A stretch of 64,000 bases of DNA from Dromiciops gliroides. Taxonomy: Eukaryota > Chordata > Mammalia > Microbiotheria > Microbiotheriidae. Made by a program: the position numbers and the translations under genes. The stretch spans positions 61,703,992 to 61,767,991 of the forward strand of contig NC_057867.1 of NCBI RefSeq assembly GCF_019393635.1, in the 5' to 3' direction. A model generated the notes under the pieces. That model saw nothing but the letters and a program-made list of their open reading frames with translations, was not told where the DNA came from and did no database searches. This document shows positions 24,070 through 36,977 of the stretch, in pieces. The first letter of the stretch is position 1. Each line of letters starts with the position of its first letter.

Positions 24070-24540
24070 AGCTCCATTTCAGAGAATCCCAGATGTGAGA
24101 GGGACCTCAGAGACCATCTAGCCCAACAATGCATGGAAGACTTTAAAGAGCAAAAGAAAGAAACAGCACTAAGACTAAGAATTATCCATTAGTGTTTTAA
24201 AGAAACACCAACAGATATTAAACTGATTTACCAAGGGTGGGGAAGAAAGTCATTTAATTCAGATTAGAACCAATCGGTATCATTTCCAAATTTAGAAATT
24301 TGTTTAAAGTAATAGAATTTTGGATCTCAAAGGGACCTGGAAATGTTATTTAGGACAAACCACATAAAGAATATATATGGCCTTTACAAAGGTTCTTGGC
24401 ACTTATAAGCCTCCAATGTCAAGAAACTCCATTTCACTTTTGGAAAGCTTTCGTGTGGGAGCATTCTTTCCTTAATGAACTGAAATCTGCCTTAGTGGAA
24501 TTTCTACCCATCGATCCCATTTCTGGCTGTAAAAGATTAG
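24070..24540 (-). mobile_element. CR1/L3-type fragments
   Basis: Two partial matches: 24070-24130 (gagagggacctcagagaccat) and 24310-24540 (atctcaaagggacctgga ... ttccttaatgaactgaaatc), both like the 3' part of CR1/L3 in reverse orientation. Confidence 0.45.
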
Positions 24541-24760
24541 CAATCCATGCACTAGTTTGGGAGACCTGAATCCATAACCCCTACACTACCTGTCCTTAGC
24601 TACTCCCAGAGGAAAAATAATTCACGTCCCTCACAACACCGATTTCTACTTGTTCCTTGCCTCACACCAAGAAGCCTTGAACAACAAGGTTTTGACAGAG
24701 AAGACATGAGGGCACTGCCAGTATTTTTAAATCCAGACTTCCTTCAGGGCCAACTCAAAT

Positions 24761-24955
24761 AGAAAAGGGGACCATTAACTCATACATAAGGATACCTGAG
24801 AGTCATATATTGACTTAGAAAACCACGTATTATCTATGTTTTACTGTATTTTCTATTAATTTTGTTAAATACTTCTAATTACATTTCAGCCTGGCTCAGG
24901 CCACACTCAGGAGTGATGAGCCACATGCAGCTTACAAGGCCATGTGTCCAAAGCC
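24761..24955. mobile_element. Unidentified short interspersed element, copy 1
   Basis: Partner of 40561-40725, with the shared block CATATTGACTTAGAAAACCAC at its centre (one base longer than in copy 2). It continues into CTGGCTCAGGCCACACTCAG and GCCACATGCAGC, which copy 2 has largely lost. No open frame is present. Confidence 0.6.
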
Positions 24956-25119
24956 TCCGCTTCAGGGTATAAGAGGATCTCCCATAATGGGAAGTATAGT
25001 TAATGTTGGGGCAGGGTCCTGCATGTTTCCACATATTTTATATCAGTGGGGCCCACAGTACAGGGGGCTGAGGCTGTGGGCTAGTTGTGCACAACAGGGA
25101 TGTATGTAATTGTGGCAAA

Positions 25120-25290
25120 AGGATCACTGTATAACGTACTGGAAAGTGAACCAAACTTGGGAGTCGGGGAACTTAGCTCAAATTACAGTCCTATTACTAG
25201 CTCTGTGATCTTAGGTCAGTTAAGTAACATCTAAAGACAAGAAGTAAATGACTTCTGAGGTCCCCTGTAGGTCTATGATTCAGTGACTGC
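25120..25290 (+). mobile_element. CORE-SINE relic
   Basis: gtcctattactagctctgtg and ctgaggtcccctgtaggtct, the typical 3' block. Confidence 0.6.
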
Positions 25291-25299
25291 TGGTCACCG

Positions 25300-27585
25300 A
25301 CATCTCTTGGTTGTGTATGTTAGAGAGCTATTATGGAATATCTGTGGTACAGAACACAGAAAGTATCCGTTAAACGTTTTTAAGAAAAGCAATGAACCAC
25401 TGGATTGCTGATTTCCACCTGAGCCTGTGTTGAGTCTCCGTTCATAAAAATCTCTAACCCTTATGTGTTATATAAGTTACTTTTGTCACCTTCTAATTAA
25501 AAACCCAAGCATTGATGAACTGGTCTAACATACAATTAAGCTAACATATGGACCAAACAGGTCAAGGTGTTTCAAAAGCCTTTCCCAGCACAACTTTCCA
25601 TCATAAATCCTAGTATTTTCTAAATACCTTAAAGATGAAAATTGAAGAAAGCTTCATAGTCTGGGAAAATGTTACAGCAGCTACTTATTGCATAAGTCAA
25701 TGGAAAAAAGACATGGTCTTTGCCTCTAACATCACAGCCTTTCAAATGTTCTGCTAGCTGGAGATGGGCAAGACAGCAAAGGAGACTGGGAGAAAGCTCC
25801 ACCGATCTTTTAGCAGTCTTTTTTAAAAAAAGACCAGCTGAATTACCATGTAGCATTTTAAATTACTTAAGTTAGGAATAAGAAAGGGAGCACTAATGGG
25901 TAGTTTAAAGGATGGCGTGAATATTCTAGATGGCATTAATCTCTAAAATGACAAATGGAAATAGAGAAGGAAGTAGCCCCACAGAAGCCATTTTCTCACC
26001 CTAGGCAAAAAGTGAAAACCGAGCAAACTTCAGAGGACAATAAAATCACTTTGAAAACTTTCTTACTAACCTCTTGTATCTCTGATGCAAGTTGTGGGAA
26101 GTTTCCCTACACCATGTGCTCAATCTCCATAGTGTCTCTGCAACAGGTGTTAAAAAAAAAAACTTTGCCTTTGATTGACGCATAAGGTGTTATCAGGCCA
26201 TGGAGTTATCAAATAGATGTTGAGGAGGTATCCACAAATAGACCAGATGAGCCCAGCCCACAAACCTTGGGGATAAAAGAAGAGGATATCAGAGCACAAG
26301 AGCAATCCAAAGAGAAAGAGAACTAGGGAGAAAAGAGTTGTCCAGAACAAAAAGGAGAAGAGCAGGAAACTGAGTCAGAGACTCACAGGCAATGGGAGAG
26401 CAATCAAAATCAAAAGCCTAGTAAGTTATTCAAATTCTTTATCTATTCATATTCGAATTCTACATCTCAAAAGTATAGAAATACAGTCATACTCCTTAAA
26501 TCTAAGGTTACGGGGTTTATTGATAATAGACAAAGCATTAGTAGTATGCACCAAAAGGATACAAGAATATATGTGTCAATCAGCTCCACTGGCCACCCAA
26601 TTTCTTGGCTGTCTATTCTGGTCCCCGAGAAGTAAATCAGCATATTAGGTGGTAGCTTCCAGGAAAATCAGCCCAGTGCAGAACAACAGGCTAGGTCTGA
26701 GTGTCCAACTGTTAGAGGTAAGCACTGTTTTATACTCAGGGTGACAAAACGGAGCTGGAGCCTTTTTCAAATGTACCAAACTAGGGTAAAACACAAAGTC
26801 CAAGCACCTTTTGAATAGATCGGTCATGAGTAAACTAGATAAGGAGGCACACTGGGGTTGGTAGAATTTCTTTCAACATTGCAGGCGCTGCAGGCATGAA
26901 TCTATCGATCATTCTAGCTGTCCCCTACACCCTACAGGGCACGATGCTTCATCTGGCCAGACTGCATTATTTTACCCTTTGATTCCTGCTATACATAGCT
27001 GCAGCCACTAAAGCCCCTCCCATTTATACTGCCTTACTACTTAAGCTACCTACCTACCCCGTAAATAATAAACATAAAATCACACTAGCAAAATGAAACC
27101 CAAAACAGAGACATAAAACAGTATGTTTGAGACATTAGAGGAGTCATTGTCTTTGATGTATCCAGGGAAGATGCCCACCAGATTTAAGAATTCTAAGCTG
27201 GGGTGTAGGTGAATCATTGATGTTCTATTTACTTGGTCACAATCCTTCGTTTCTGACATTGGCTGGAAGAATTGTCCTACATTGTCTGTAGGCAGGTGGT
27301 ATTATCATCTAGGGAGAAAGGATATATACGAGACTGCCTTCATCAGAGAAAGTCCAACTTATGTCCAGTTATCCATTCTTTTTCCTCTATAGGTGGTAAA
27401 CACAAAAAAGAATACCTCCTCCTCACCTCCCCCCCACACACGTCCAACCCATAAGATAGCATGAAGCAAAGCAACCTAAATATAAAAGGCGGGATTATTT
27501 CTAAAAACTGGACAAAAATGAAACTATCGTTCACAATTATGAATAGTAGGATGATATTAAACCAAGTAAAAGATCAATGAATCAT
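25300..27585. other. Unassigned 2.3 kb
   Basis: No recognisable element, gene or strong splice signals. Confidence 0.6.
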
Positions 27586-27589
27586 CCAT

Positions 27590-27745
27590 CTGAAGCTAAC
27601 AGGGACCTCGGCAGCTGCTTATTTCAGCCTCCTCATTTTATAGGTAAGCAAGAGGTCTAAAGAGGTTAAATGACTTACCCAAGATTACACAGAAGAGGGA
27701 TTGGAACTGACATTCTCTATATCCAGAGTCAGTGCCCTTTACACA
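27590..27745 (-). mobile_element. CORE-SINE relic, reversed
   Basis: tcagcctcctcattttatag and gaggttaaatgacttaccca. Confidence 0.6.
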
Positions 27746-27939
27746 GTATTCGACAATTTCTACTGCAAGAAACTGAAATGCTTCTGCATTATCAAAATGC
27801 AACAAGAATAAGAAGGGAAACTGTTGACTGGGGAAAAATTGTTTTGAATTAAATATATTTCTGATATAAGTATGATAGCCAAAATATATAGGAAACTGAC
27901 ACAGACGTGTAAGATGAAGAATCATTCTCCAACAGATAG

Positions 27940-28900
27940 GCAGTAAAACAAGTTCTCAAAAGAATAACTAAAAACTATCAGCCTCCATATTAAAGATTGT
28001 TCAAAGTCACTAGTAATAAAAATGCAAATGAAAACCATTCAGCAAATTTAATTTGGAAAGATGGCAAAAGATGTAATTATTCAATATTAGAGATGCTGTG
28101 GAAGATAGCAGAGTTGTGAATTAGTCCAAACATTGTGGAGAATGATTAGGAATTACGCAACAACAAAAAAAGAATAAGAAAAAAGAAAAAGTTATTTAAA
28201 TGCCCTATACTATGTGACCTAGAGATCTTATTGTTGCATAATATATATATATAAATGGGGCAGCTAGGTGGCGCATTGGATAAAGCACTGGCCCTGGATT
28301 CAGGAGTACCTGAGTTCAAATCCGGCCTCAGACACTTGACACTTACTAGCTGTGTGACCCTGGGCAAGTCACTTAACACCCATTGCCCCGCAAAAACCCC
28401 CCAACAAAAACAAAACCTTAACAATAGCACTTTTGTGGTAGCAAAGAACTAGAAATAAAGGTACTCATCAACTGGGGAATGGTTTGACAAATTGAAACAC
28501 GCAAATGGAATGGAATACTATTACACCATAAAAAAGGTGATCGTGAAGAATTCAAATAAACATGGAAAGACTTCTCCATGAACTGATGCAAAGTAAACAG
28601 AACCAAGAAACCAAGAAAATGACATACATGATTACAACACATGAAAAGTATAAAACAAAACTGTTCTGTAAGTGTATCAAGCAACCTTGGTACCAAATGG
28701 AGAAGAAAGTATATCCTCTTCCTTTTAATGGTTACAATCAGATACCACTAAATACGTTGTTGGTTTTGCTTTAAAAATTGTTTAATCTTTCTTACAAGGG
28801 AAGCCTCACTGAGTAGGGGAGATAGGATATATAGATATAGATATAGATATATATATGTCAATAGTCAATGCAATGGTAAAAGTAAAAGGCACTGCCAAAA
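27940..28900 (+). mobile_element. L1 3' portion, split by a SINE
   Basis: L1-type sequence before (aagattgttcaaagtcacta, agatgctgtggaagatagca) and after (tcatcaactggggaatggtt, gaactgatgcaaagtaaaca) the SINE at 28257-28415 follows the L1 3' order. It ends near an AT microsatellite (28825-28858). Old and frame-broken. Confidence 0.68.
28257..28415 (+). mobile_element. tRNA-derived SINE inside L1
   Basis: Inserted next to an (AT)n run. The tail is mixed A/C. Confidence 0.9.
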
Positions 28901-28921
28901 TTTTAGAAAAAATAGAATTTT

Positions 28922-29073
28922 GAGGCAGCTAGGTGGCACAGTGGATAAAGCACCAGCCCTGGATTCAGGAGGACCCGAGTTCAGATCCAGCCTCAGATGC
29001 TTGACACTTACTAGCTGTGTGACCCTAGGCAAGTCACTTAACCCTCATTGCCCTGCAAAAGAAAAGAAAAGGA
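28922..29073 (+). mobile_element. tRNA-derived SINE
   Basis: The flanks aaaaatagaatttt (about 28907 and 29074) form the target duplication. Confidence 0.9.
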
Positions 29074-29089
29074 AAAAAATAGAATTTTT

Positions 29090-31538
29090 AAGGGGCCAGC
29101 CAGTTGTTAATTTAAGTATCTGTTATGTAGGAAAAACCATTATTAGAGTAGTTACTCAGATGTCAATCACCCTACCCCAACTTCCCTGTCAGGTTATTCT
29201 TCCCTTATGAGGAAACATACAGCTCTGAATCATGGAGGAGCTATCCATCATGAACACTGAGAACCAGCTCTCACCATTTCCTCCAAATAATGTGTGACCA
29301 TGGTTGCTTATTTGGTTTAAGAGACCTCACTCAAGCAATGTATCATCCCCAAGCTCTAGTAAAATAACTTAAATCTCTCCCTCCTAGTTGGGGCACTGAC
29401 TTTTCACAAGTGATGCTCATCTGGGTTATACAGTCGGGCCCACTGAAAATATAGGCAAGCTGAAAGGGGAGTGATCCATCATTCTGTGGTTATTTGTGAA
29501 CATCTCCCAAAGTGTTGGGGATTCCATTTTTATAGCCAGATCTAATGCTACCACTGTATCATTCCCAGAATAAGCAGAGATTTCAAAAGGAGTATTAGCT
29601 TTTGACATTAAGATGTAGACCAAGATAATCGATAAATCATTACTTAGATGACTGCCACCCCTTCTTTGCCTTACTACTCACCCACTCTTTTATCATGTAA
29701 TCAGCTAACAGGTCAAAGCCAGGACAAGGCCAAAAAGACCATGGTGACATTGTGTCTACCTACAGGCTAAGGAAGTACAGACTTACATCACTAAGTTTTG
29801 CTAGATCTAGTTTCCTTTATTCTTATTTTGATACTGGTTAAGTTTGGATTCAGAATGGTCAATTCATGCATTGTCCTATTTTCCAAAGGGCATAACAGAT
29901 ATGTCCATGGTTGATGAGTTGGGGGCTGCTACTTTTTAAAATAAAATGGACATCTTATTTTTATATCAATTTTATTTTGGAACGTATCCCATCATCTCCT
30001 GTACCCAGTTAATCAATCCTTGTTAAAAGGAATGAAAAGAAAAAAAAAATCGGTCCAGCAAAACTAATCAATATATCTGAGACTGATGATATAAGCAAGT
30101 TTCCACTCTCAAGGTTCCCTCACCTCTTTTTTAAAAAAAGGAGGGGGGGGGGTAAGTGTCTTTTCATCTGTTTTCCAGGATCAATCTTGCCATTATAATT
30201 ACAAAACAGCCAGCTGCATTTTTTTTATTCTTTCCATTTACAAAACAATCTCTGGTAATTTTTTCTTTCTTTCAAAGGTTGCTTTAAGGCACTTTGGGGT
30301 TTTTTTCTGTCTTCCCTCCCCCTTTCAAAAGCAGTGACAGGTAAGATACAAGCCTGGATCTAGGAGTATTTGAATTGATATATGCAGGAGTTCTCCACCC
30401 AATATGCTATACATCCCCTTGCAGAAGGAGCTGCCACTTTCAAGAAAGGAAAGTTCAGCCAAGAGCTTTATGAGGCTACTTCCTGAATCCTTATCACTCC
30501 ATATCTACCCAGAGCCAATCTAGTCAGAATGGACTTTCAAGGCCAGCATCACAGATTAAAGTCCATAAGCACTCAGTAAGGAACCTATGGACCAGCTCCC
30601 CTTGGTAGGTTGCCAATTTAACGTGCCTGCCACATTAATAATTTCTAGCACCACTTTGTTTTCTCAATTTATTAAGGCTACTAAACTAGAAGTAAGCTGT
30701 CTAATACACAGAACCAAGAAAAGAGGCTCACAAATGAATGCTCTAAGTAACCCTAGGACTACTTAATTTTTCCAGATAGTAAAACACTAATGATACTTTG
30801 ATTCTCAGACAGGATATCACCCTAATAATAACATACTGGAACTTACCAATACTATTAAAATATTTTCCCAACCACTAACAGAAGAGTTTTATAAAATTTC
30901 CTAAAACAATACTAAATATTTATTACTACACAGCATGGAAATACACAGAAAAACTGAAGCAATCAAAAGAAACCATTAAAACAAAATATATGTGACAGTG
31001 GTATAGACAAAACGTATAGTTGATGGATGTCCCTACATCCTGCAATATCAATAGCAGTTCACATCTAGTTGATATACTCACCTTCTTCAACCTACAGAAA
31101 AGCAGATTGTTAATTAGTTAACCAGGAATGAAGTGCAATAGACCCTCTTTTCACTAGGTGGTGACATGGTCGAGCCACCCGTCAAATGTTTTCATGAAGG
31201 CATTTGCACAATGCCCAAGGCAGCTTTCCAGATGGCTCACCTACACCTCTCAGACCTCCTTGTACACTCCCTTCCCTCCCCACCTCCCCACCTCCCCACC
31301 CGGGGTGCAGCTGAACAGGTTTAACTGCCCTCAGTAGCCAGTTTCAAATGATAATCTAGGGGGAAAGAAAGTAAATATTGTGCTGAAAAATTTAAATTAG
31401 GGAAATCTTTCCTTGGCCTCTCAGTGGTTCCACCTTACCCCCATATGTGGGAAATTTGCTGTCAACTAACCTCATCCCTAACACTCAGACAACTTGGTTT
31501 TCAGCAGCTACATGGCTTATTAAAACATAGTAAAGGAA
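29090..31538. other. Unassigned 2.4 kb with faint internal likeness to 34.3 kb
   Basis: A block near 29555-29590 (cccagaataagcagagattt) resembles 34303-34330 (cccaagaataactagtgatt). No gene seen. Confidence 0.4.
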
Positions 31539-31690
31539 GGGGCAGCTAGGTGGTGCAGTGAATAAAGCACTGGCCCTGGATTCAGAAGGACTTGAGTTCA
31601 AATCCAGCCTTGGACACTTGACACTTACTAGCTTTGTGACCCTGGGCAAGTCATTTAACCCTCATTGCCCCACAAAAAAAAATTTTAATT
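31539..31690 (+). mobile_element. tRNA-derived SINE
   Basis: The flanks aacatagtaaagga and aatatagtaaagga form a slightly diverged duplication. Confidence 0.9.
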
Positions 31691-31987
31691 TAAAAATTTT
31701 AAATATAGTAAAGGAGCTGTCACATAGCAAAGTTGTAAAGAAACTGCTTCCCTTGATAGTCTTTGGAACTTGCTGAAATCAGCTCTGTGAACAACCAGAG
31801 GCAACGGGAGAAAAACACTTTGGTTTGGGATGGGTCTTGGTGGCCCGATCTCACCAGCAGCTGAAATTTCATAGGCACTACCATTCCAGTCCAATCTGAG
31901 GCCAACAGCAACAGCCTGCGTCCCATCCTGCTGGTTCCACGCTGCTCCATGGTTACTGCAGTTATGTAAGATCTGTCCCAGCTTAAG
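31685..31987 (-). other. 100-codon open frame of unknown nature; possible exon
   Basis: From just after a TAG at 31988-31990 the minus strand is open for 100 codons and includes NHGAAWNQQDGTQAVAVGLR and DWNGSAYEISAAGEI. It shows no low-complexity bias. A candidate acceptor (CTCTTTTAGCTGTAG, ending 31988) and donor (GCTGCTG|GTGAGA, exon end 31855) would delimit a 133-bp exon. I recognise no family. It could be chance, a repeat-encoded relic, or an exon of a minus-strand gene. Confidence 0.25.
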
Positions 31988-32286
31988 CTACAGCTAAAAG
32001 AGCCACAAGCAGCCAGGGGTGGTCAGCCATCCCAATGGAAACAATGGCCTGAAATGGTGAGCCAGGACAAAGGAAGAGGAAAAAGATTTTGAGATATGTA
32101 CAGCCACATTTTCCTACCTTTTTATTTGGGTCTCACTAACTCATTCTCCCCAGTCAAGTTTCTAAAGGGCATCAGGACATAGGTATCTATGTCATATCTA
32201 TGTTTCTACTATGAAGATATGGCACTATCCTTTGCCAATTATTAACTACAACAAACTATCAACTACAATACAGAAAATTCCTCGAG

Positions 32287-32310
32287 CCCCCCCCCCCCCC
32301 CCCCCCCCCC
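32287..32310. repeat. Poly-C run of 24 bases
   Basis: A homopolymer bordered by gagc and gccagg. No poly-A-derived element is attached. Confidence 0.9.
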
Positions 32311-33308
32311 GCCAGGTTCATCACAAGTCAGGTGCATTCCCACATAATGTAGCAAATTCAAATTTAAACCGATCAAACCTAAAATACCAACATAAAACTA
32401 AATTACTCATTTGCTAGAGAGGGTCTTATCAAGCCCCTCAGAAAAATACATTCTGTATTTGGTGATCCAATATGATGATGTAATACCTTTTTTTCCTTCC
32501 ACAAAAACTGACAAGCTCTATTACACAGTGAGTGCCCCTGGGACCCCACCTCAAATTAAAGGGCATAGAAAAGAGACTTCAAAGCCTTTGCACAATATAC
32601 CTACATCCTATATTCCATATTTGAGTCATATCAAGGAAAGCCAACAATACTCTCTCGGGAAATATGCTGTGATGGGGGGGGGTCCCTCCCACTCCCAGGG
32701 TGAGGGTGAGATTATAGATAAGGTCTCCTCAGGGCTCAGCCAGGAATAAACCACTGCAGGATACTGTTGGAGGGGGGAAAGACAAAGGTTGACTAGCTGA
32801 GGAAATGGGGGCAGTACTTGGGCCCACATATTCAGAGAAGCATGTTACTAGCCTCCTCAATAGAGTTCATAGCTGAGTTTTTCTCTCTGAAGGATGTGAT
32901 GCATTTCCAGTCCCCTGCAGTTGATGAAGTGGGCTTCCAATTCAATGTTCAAGCTGTCTTTTTCAAGTATACACATTGATTCCAGATCTGTGAAAATAAA
33001 GTTGAAATACATTAGTCTCTCTCTATCCCTCCCTACCCTTCCCAAGGAAAAAAAAAATCACCAAAGGGATTAAGGCAAGGCTTTTACACTCTTCCACTTC
33101 CCCATTCTCCCCCACTCTAATTCCTAGGAGAATAATGCCAAGGGAATAACTGGGATAACCCACCCTACCCCCTCCTCCTTTGCTGACTACTACCTTCATA
33201 GTCTTACTAAAAGAAGGATCCCCTAGGGCAATCTCTGATAGTCCAATTACTTTCTGTATTAATGAATGATCAACTTCCACGGAGCCCAGAATCCTGAACT
33301 GTAGGTCC

Positions 33309-33600
33309 TCTTCACAACTCCATGTTAGGCTCGTGTCTGGTCCATATATCAATCCCTAGATTAGTAGGAAGGGGCAAGCTTCTTGCCCTCCTTGCTCTAG
33401 ATAGCCAGGTGGTCACAAATATAAATTACCAAATCATGTAATTTAACAAGTTATATAGAAAAGTACAATGGCATATGGAAACTAACTAGATACAGAATAT
33501 CTAACTAATTTTATAAAGATCTGTACATACACAGGCTCATTACAGAAAAGGCTTTACATGTACATAGGAAGGCATGAAATCCAATTGTTAACTCAAAACA
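33309..33600. repeat. Member A of a dispersed degenerate pair
   Basis: It shares ordered blocks with 38609-39060: TTAGGC..GTGTC, CAATCCCTAGA, CCTT.CTCT.GATAGC.AGGTGG, and TATGGAAACTAAC..., TATAAAGAT.TGTA. The copies are clearly related but old. The family is unassigned; it could be part of an ancient LTR or DNA element. Confidence 0.55.
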
Positions 33601-34413
33601 GAATGCAGAAGAATGTAATATCCCACCTATAATCCCAATAAAAGTCACCAACCATTTCTTGGTCAGGCATAGGTGCCAACAGGTCTGTCCTTCCATGACT
33701 CGAAATGCTGAATTCTCCTAAAACAATGTCTGAACTTTAAAGCATTTTAGGCAGACCACAACAATCTACCCAATGAAAATGGCTAGGCAGGCCACCGGAA
33801 TCTTCTGCCACCTGGGTGTACTGCACAACACAGCCTGAGTTTCCCTAGGAGACTTGCAAAGGTCAGCATTCTTCATTTTGGGTGCGGTCCTACTCTGCAA
33901 TGGCACTTTGATTTGCTGGTGGTCTTCACAGACCAAAATACACAACCATGATAAATGAGCTTAGGGTGAAGACCTTCATGGCTGCTACCCAAATGCCCTA
34001 TTAGTTTTTCTAAGTCAATTCAGAAAATCTCAAGTGGTACCACTCTCCATAGGGGGATTCTGGAGAATTTCCCTCCTATCGGTCCAGTAAGGTAGATTCA
34101 CAGGTCTGCAGAATTTGTCCCCCTTCATCAAAGTTTGATTTCCCCCAGGATGAGGATTCCCTGGCAGACAAAGCTTACTCATTCTCTGTAGGAAGCATCC
34201 AGCTATAGCAGAGGGTTCTCTGTCTCGTGCTTATGCAGGTACCTGGCCTTATGAGTCTCAGTCTGCAATCCAGAACATCAAGTCCTACTGCTTCATCACT
34301 CCCCAAGAATAACTAGTGATTTCAAAGGGAACACTGATGTTATGGTTCTCCTTGAGGAAGCAGGCAAGAATAATGATGAGTCGTCATGTCCATTTCCTCA
34401 TTCACTCAGTCAT

Positions 34414-34459
34414 CATGTTGTCAGCTAAACAGCTGACATGTTCAGCTAAACATGCTGAA
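34414..34459. other. Two adjacent hairpin-forming sequences
   Basis: GTCAGCT-AAAC-AGCTGAC (34420-34437) is a perfect 7-bp stem with a 4-nt loop. Immediately after it, TTCAGC-TAAACAT-GCTGAA (34441-34459) gives a 6-bp stem. Both share the CAGCTAAACA core and directly precede the three tandem repeats. Confidence 0.55.
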
Positions 34460-34930
34460 ATAATAAAGAGCTTATTTTTCAACTGCTAAAACTCTTTAGT
34501 GGGTCAGATGACAAGGCAGTGGAGGCCAGCAGACAGTTAAATGTCTTCAACACATCCTTCCACCCAGCTTGAAGGTCCTCTGTTTCTAGATGAAAGAGCA
34601 TATAGGAGGCTAAAACAATAAAGAAGCTAAGTTTTCAAATGATAAAAACTCTTCAGGAGACCAGATTCTCTAGCCTGCCAAAGCAGCGGAGGCCAGTAGA
34701 CAATGTAAATCTTCAAAACCTCATTCCATTCACATGTAAGGTCTTCTGCCTTTAAGTGTAAAGGGATATAATATGAAGCAAAAACAATAAAGAGGTTAAT
34801 TTTTCAACTGATAAAAATTCTTCAGTGGCTCAAATCCCCTGTCTTGTTAAGTCAGTGGAGGCAAGGAGATAGTCTTCCACACTTCATTCCACCCACTGTC
34901 TTCTGGGGTGAAAGGAGATGTGGTATTTTC
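34456..34930 (+). repeat. Three tandem copies of a ~160-bp repeat
   Basis: Copies start near 34462, 34617 and 34786, each with AATAAAGA followed by ttTTCAA.TG.TAAAA.TCTT and later GGAGGCCAG.AGACA and ATTCCA-like blocks. The third copy is interrupted by a SINE at 34931. Each unit carries an AATAAA. The family is unknown. Confidence 0.75.
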
Positions 34931-35094
34931 TTTTTTCTTTTTTTTTTTTTTTTTTTAGTGAGGCAATTGGGGTTAAGTGACTTGCCCAGGGTCACACAGC
35001 TAGTTAAGTGTTAAGTGTCTGAGGCCGGATTTGAACTCAGGTACTCCTGATTCCAGGGCCGGTGCTCTATCCACTGCGCCATCTAGCTGCCCCA
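34931..35094 (-). mobile_element. tRNA-derived SINE, reversed
   Basis: Perfect 15-bp duplication agatgtggtattttc at 34916-34930 and 35095-35109. It interrupts the third unit of the tandem repeat. Confidence 0.93.
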
Positions 35095-35629
35095 AGATGT
35101 GGTATTTTCAAAGCTGTTGGCATGATCTTACAGCATCTGAATTAGAAAGGTAGAAGGAAAGGGTGCCTCAATCAAATTCAATCCACTGAGGCAACCTGTA
35201 GGGAAAATTAGATTTCTGTTCAAGGTCTTCGATTATAGTAGCCGGGCCAGGCCAAAACATACCTAGTAGAAGGAGCAGTGCATGTGAAAGGGAATATTGC
35301 CAGCCTTGACAACTAAAAGAAGGCTACTCTAATTAATCTGCTATGAGATGGCAACAGGGTAGTCAATCGTCTACACAGCCCTAGGCTGAATCCCTTGCAG
35401 GGGTGCTATATCTGGGAGTGGGAGGTACTATATCTGACACACGAGAACGGTCAACCTCATTTTAGGGCTACTTGTTCCATTCTTCCAGGCGTCTGAAGTT
35501 TCTTCTAGGCCTAGTACATCATTTCTATCTTATCAGCCATCAGAAAAATTATTCTTCAAGCAAGGACAAGGAAACTCAGTAACAGAAAACAAAACTATCA
35601 TGGTTATAATGCTTCAAGGTTATTAATAA

Positions 35630-35830
35630 GATGATTTACATATATCAACTCAACCCCCACAACTACTCTGAGGTAATTTCTATAAAGAGTACGATCTTAG
35701 CATTACAGATGAGGAAATAAAGGGACTGAAAGGACAGATGATTATATTGGTGGTCACAAAGCTATTAAGGATCAGAGGCAGCACTCAAGGCCACAGATCC
35801 AGAATCCAATATTCTTGAAACACCACATCA
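35630..35830 (-). mobile_element. MIR relic, reversed
   Basis: caacccccacaactactctg and ttacagatgaggaaataaag. Confidence 0.65.
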
Positions 35831-36821
35831 TTCATTTTTACTTCTAAATCTGGTGTTCATCCTTCCCTTCATTTTTCATGCTTATTAGCAATGAAAAAAC
35901 TACAAGACAACAAGATTATGTTATCAGAGATAAGGAAGGCCCCCTCTACCCTCCCATTAAGTTCTCAAAGCTAAAATTGTTATCTTTTGGACTGGAATTC
36001 CTGAAGTTGACTTTTAAAGTCTTTGTACTGTATCTAGAAGTTCTTTCTCAACTTAGAAGAAATCAGTTCTCAGGACCGATCACTTCACAGTTTTAAGACT
36101 GCAACAAATAATCCAAATCTAAAATTCACAATTCTTTCCAAATGTACATAGGCAAGGCATCAGGACATTGACAAATTGGGCAAAATTTAGCCAAGATTAT
36201 GAATATACGATTGTCTCCATGGGAACTGAAAATAACCATGTAACATTATATTTACTTATATTCTCTTCCATTACCCATAGGGTTAATGGAAATGCATTGA
36301 TGAGTACTTTCTTGACACATACTCCAAGAGTTTCACGAACCGAAATCTTTTAACTTTGGGAATAATCCTCTTTGCAAATTTGTGGCCAACAAGTCTCTTT
36401 TTGAACACACAAATGTAACTATAGAAAATAACAATGTTCACTGATCACACTCGAGACATGATTGCCCAAAGAAAAATATGCAAATCCGTGTTCATCAAAA
36501 GAGAACAGCTTAATCAAATAACTCTTTATGTGAAGAACTCAATTTTAACAACATATATACCAGGGTTAAGACAGAAAAGAAAAATACATATGGTTGATAA
36601 AGAAGGCTCACCTTCACAAGAGGAAAAATACACAGACTAGTAAAAGTGGAGGCTGCAATATTTAATGAAAGTATCTCCAAAAGATGAGACAAAACTACAA
36701 AAATGCCTTTCCCAGAGCCCTTTTAAAGCCATTCTTGTTGGAGTGTTTTGGGGCTTACCCAAAAGCAAGAGAGGTAGAGAGATGTTTAAGAATTTGGCCT
36801 GAAAAAAAAAAAAGCAGCCTG

Positions 36822-36977
36822 GGGGCAGCCAAGTGGCACAGTGGATAGAGCACCGGCCCTGAAGTCAGGAGGAGGACCTGAGTTCAAATCCAGCCTCAGA
36901 AACTTGATACTAGCTGTGTGACACTGGGCAAGTCACTTAACCCCAATTGCCTCACCAAAAAACAAAAACAAAAACAA
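36822..36977 (+). mobile_element. tRNA-derived SINE
   Basis: Near-complete; the flanks gcagcctgg and gtagcctgg suggest the target duplication. Confidence 0.87.

Noticed and set aside
34414..34930. Marsupial X-inactivation RNA (Rsx)-like repeats
   Set aside because: Rsx maps elsewhere on the X near HPRT1/PHF6; these repeats are few, diverged and AT-rich.
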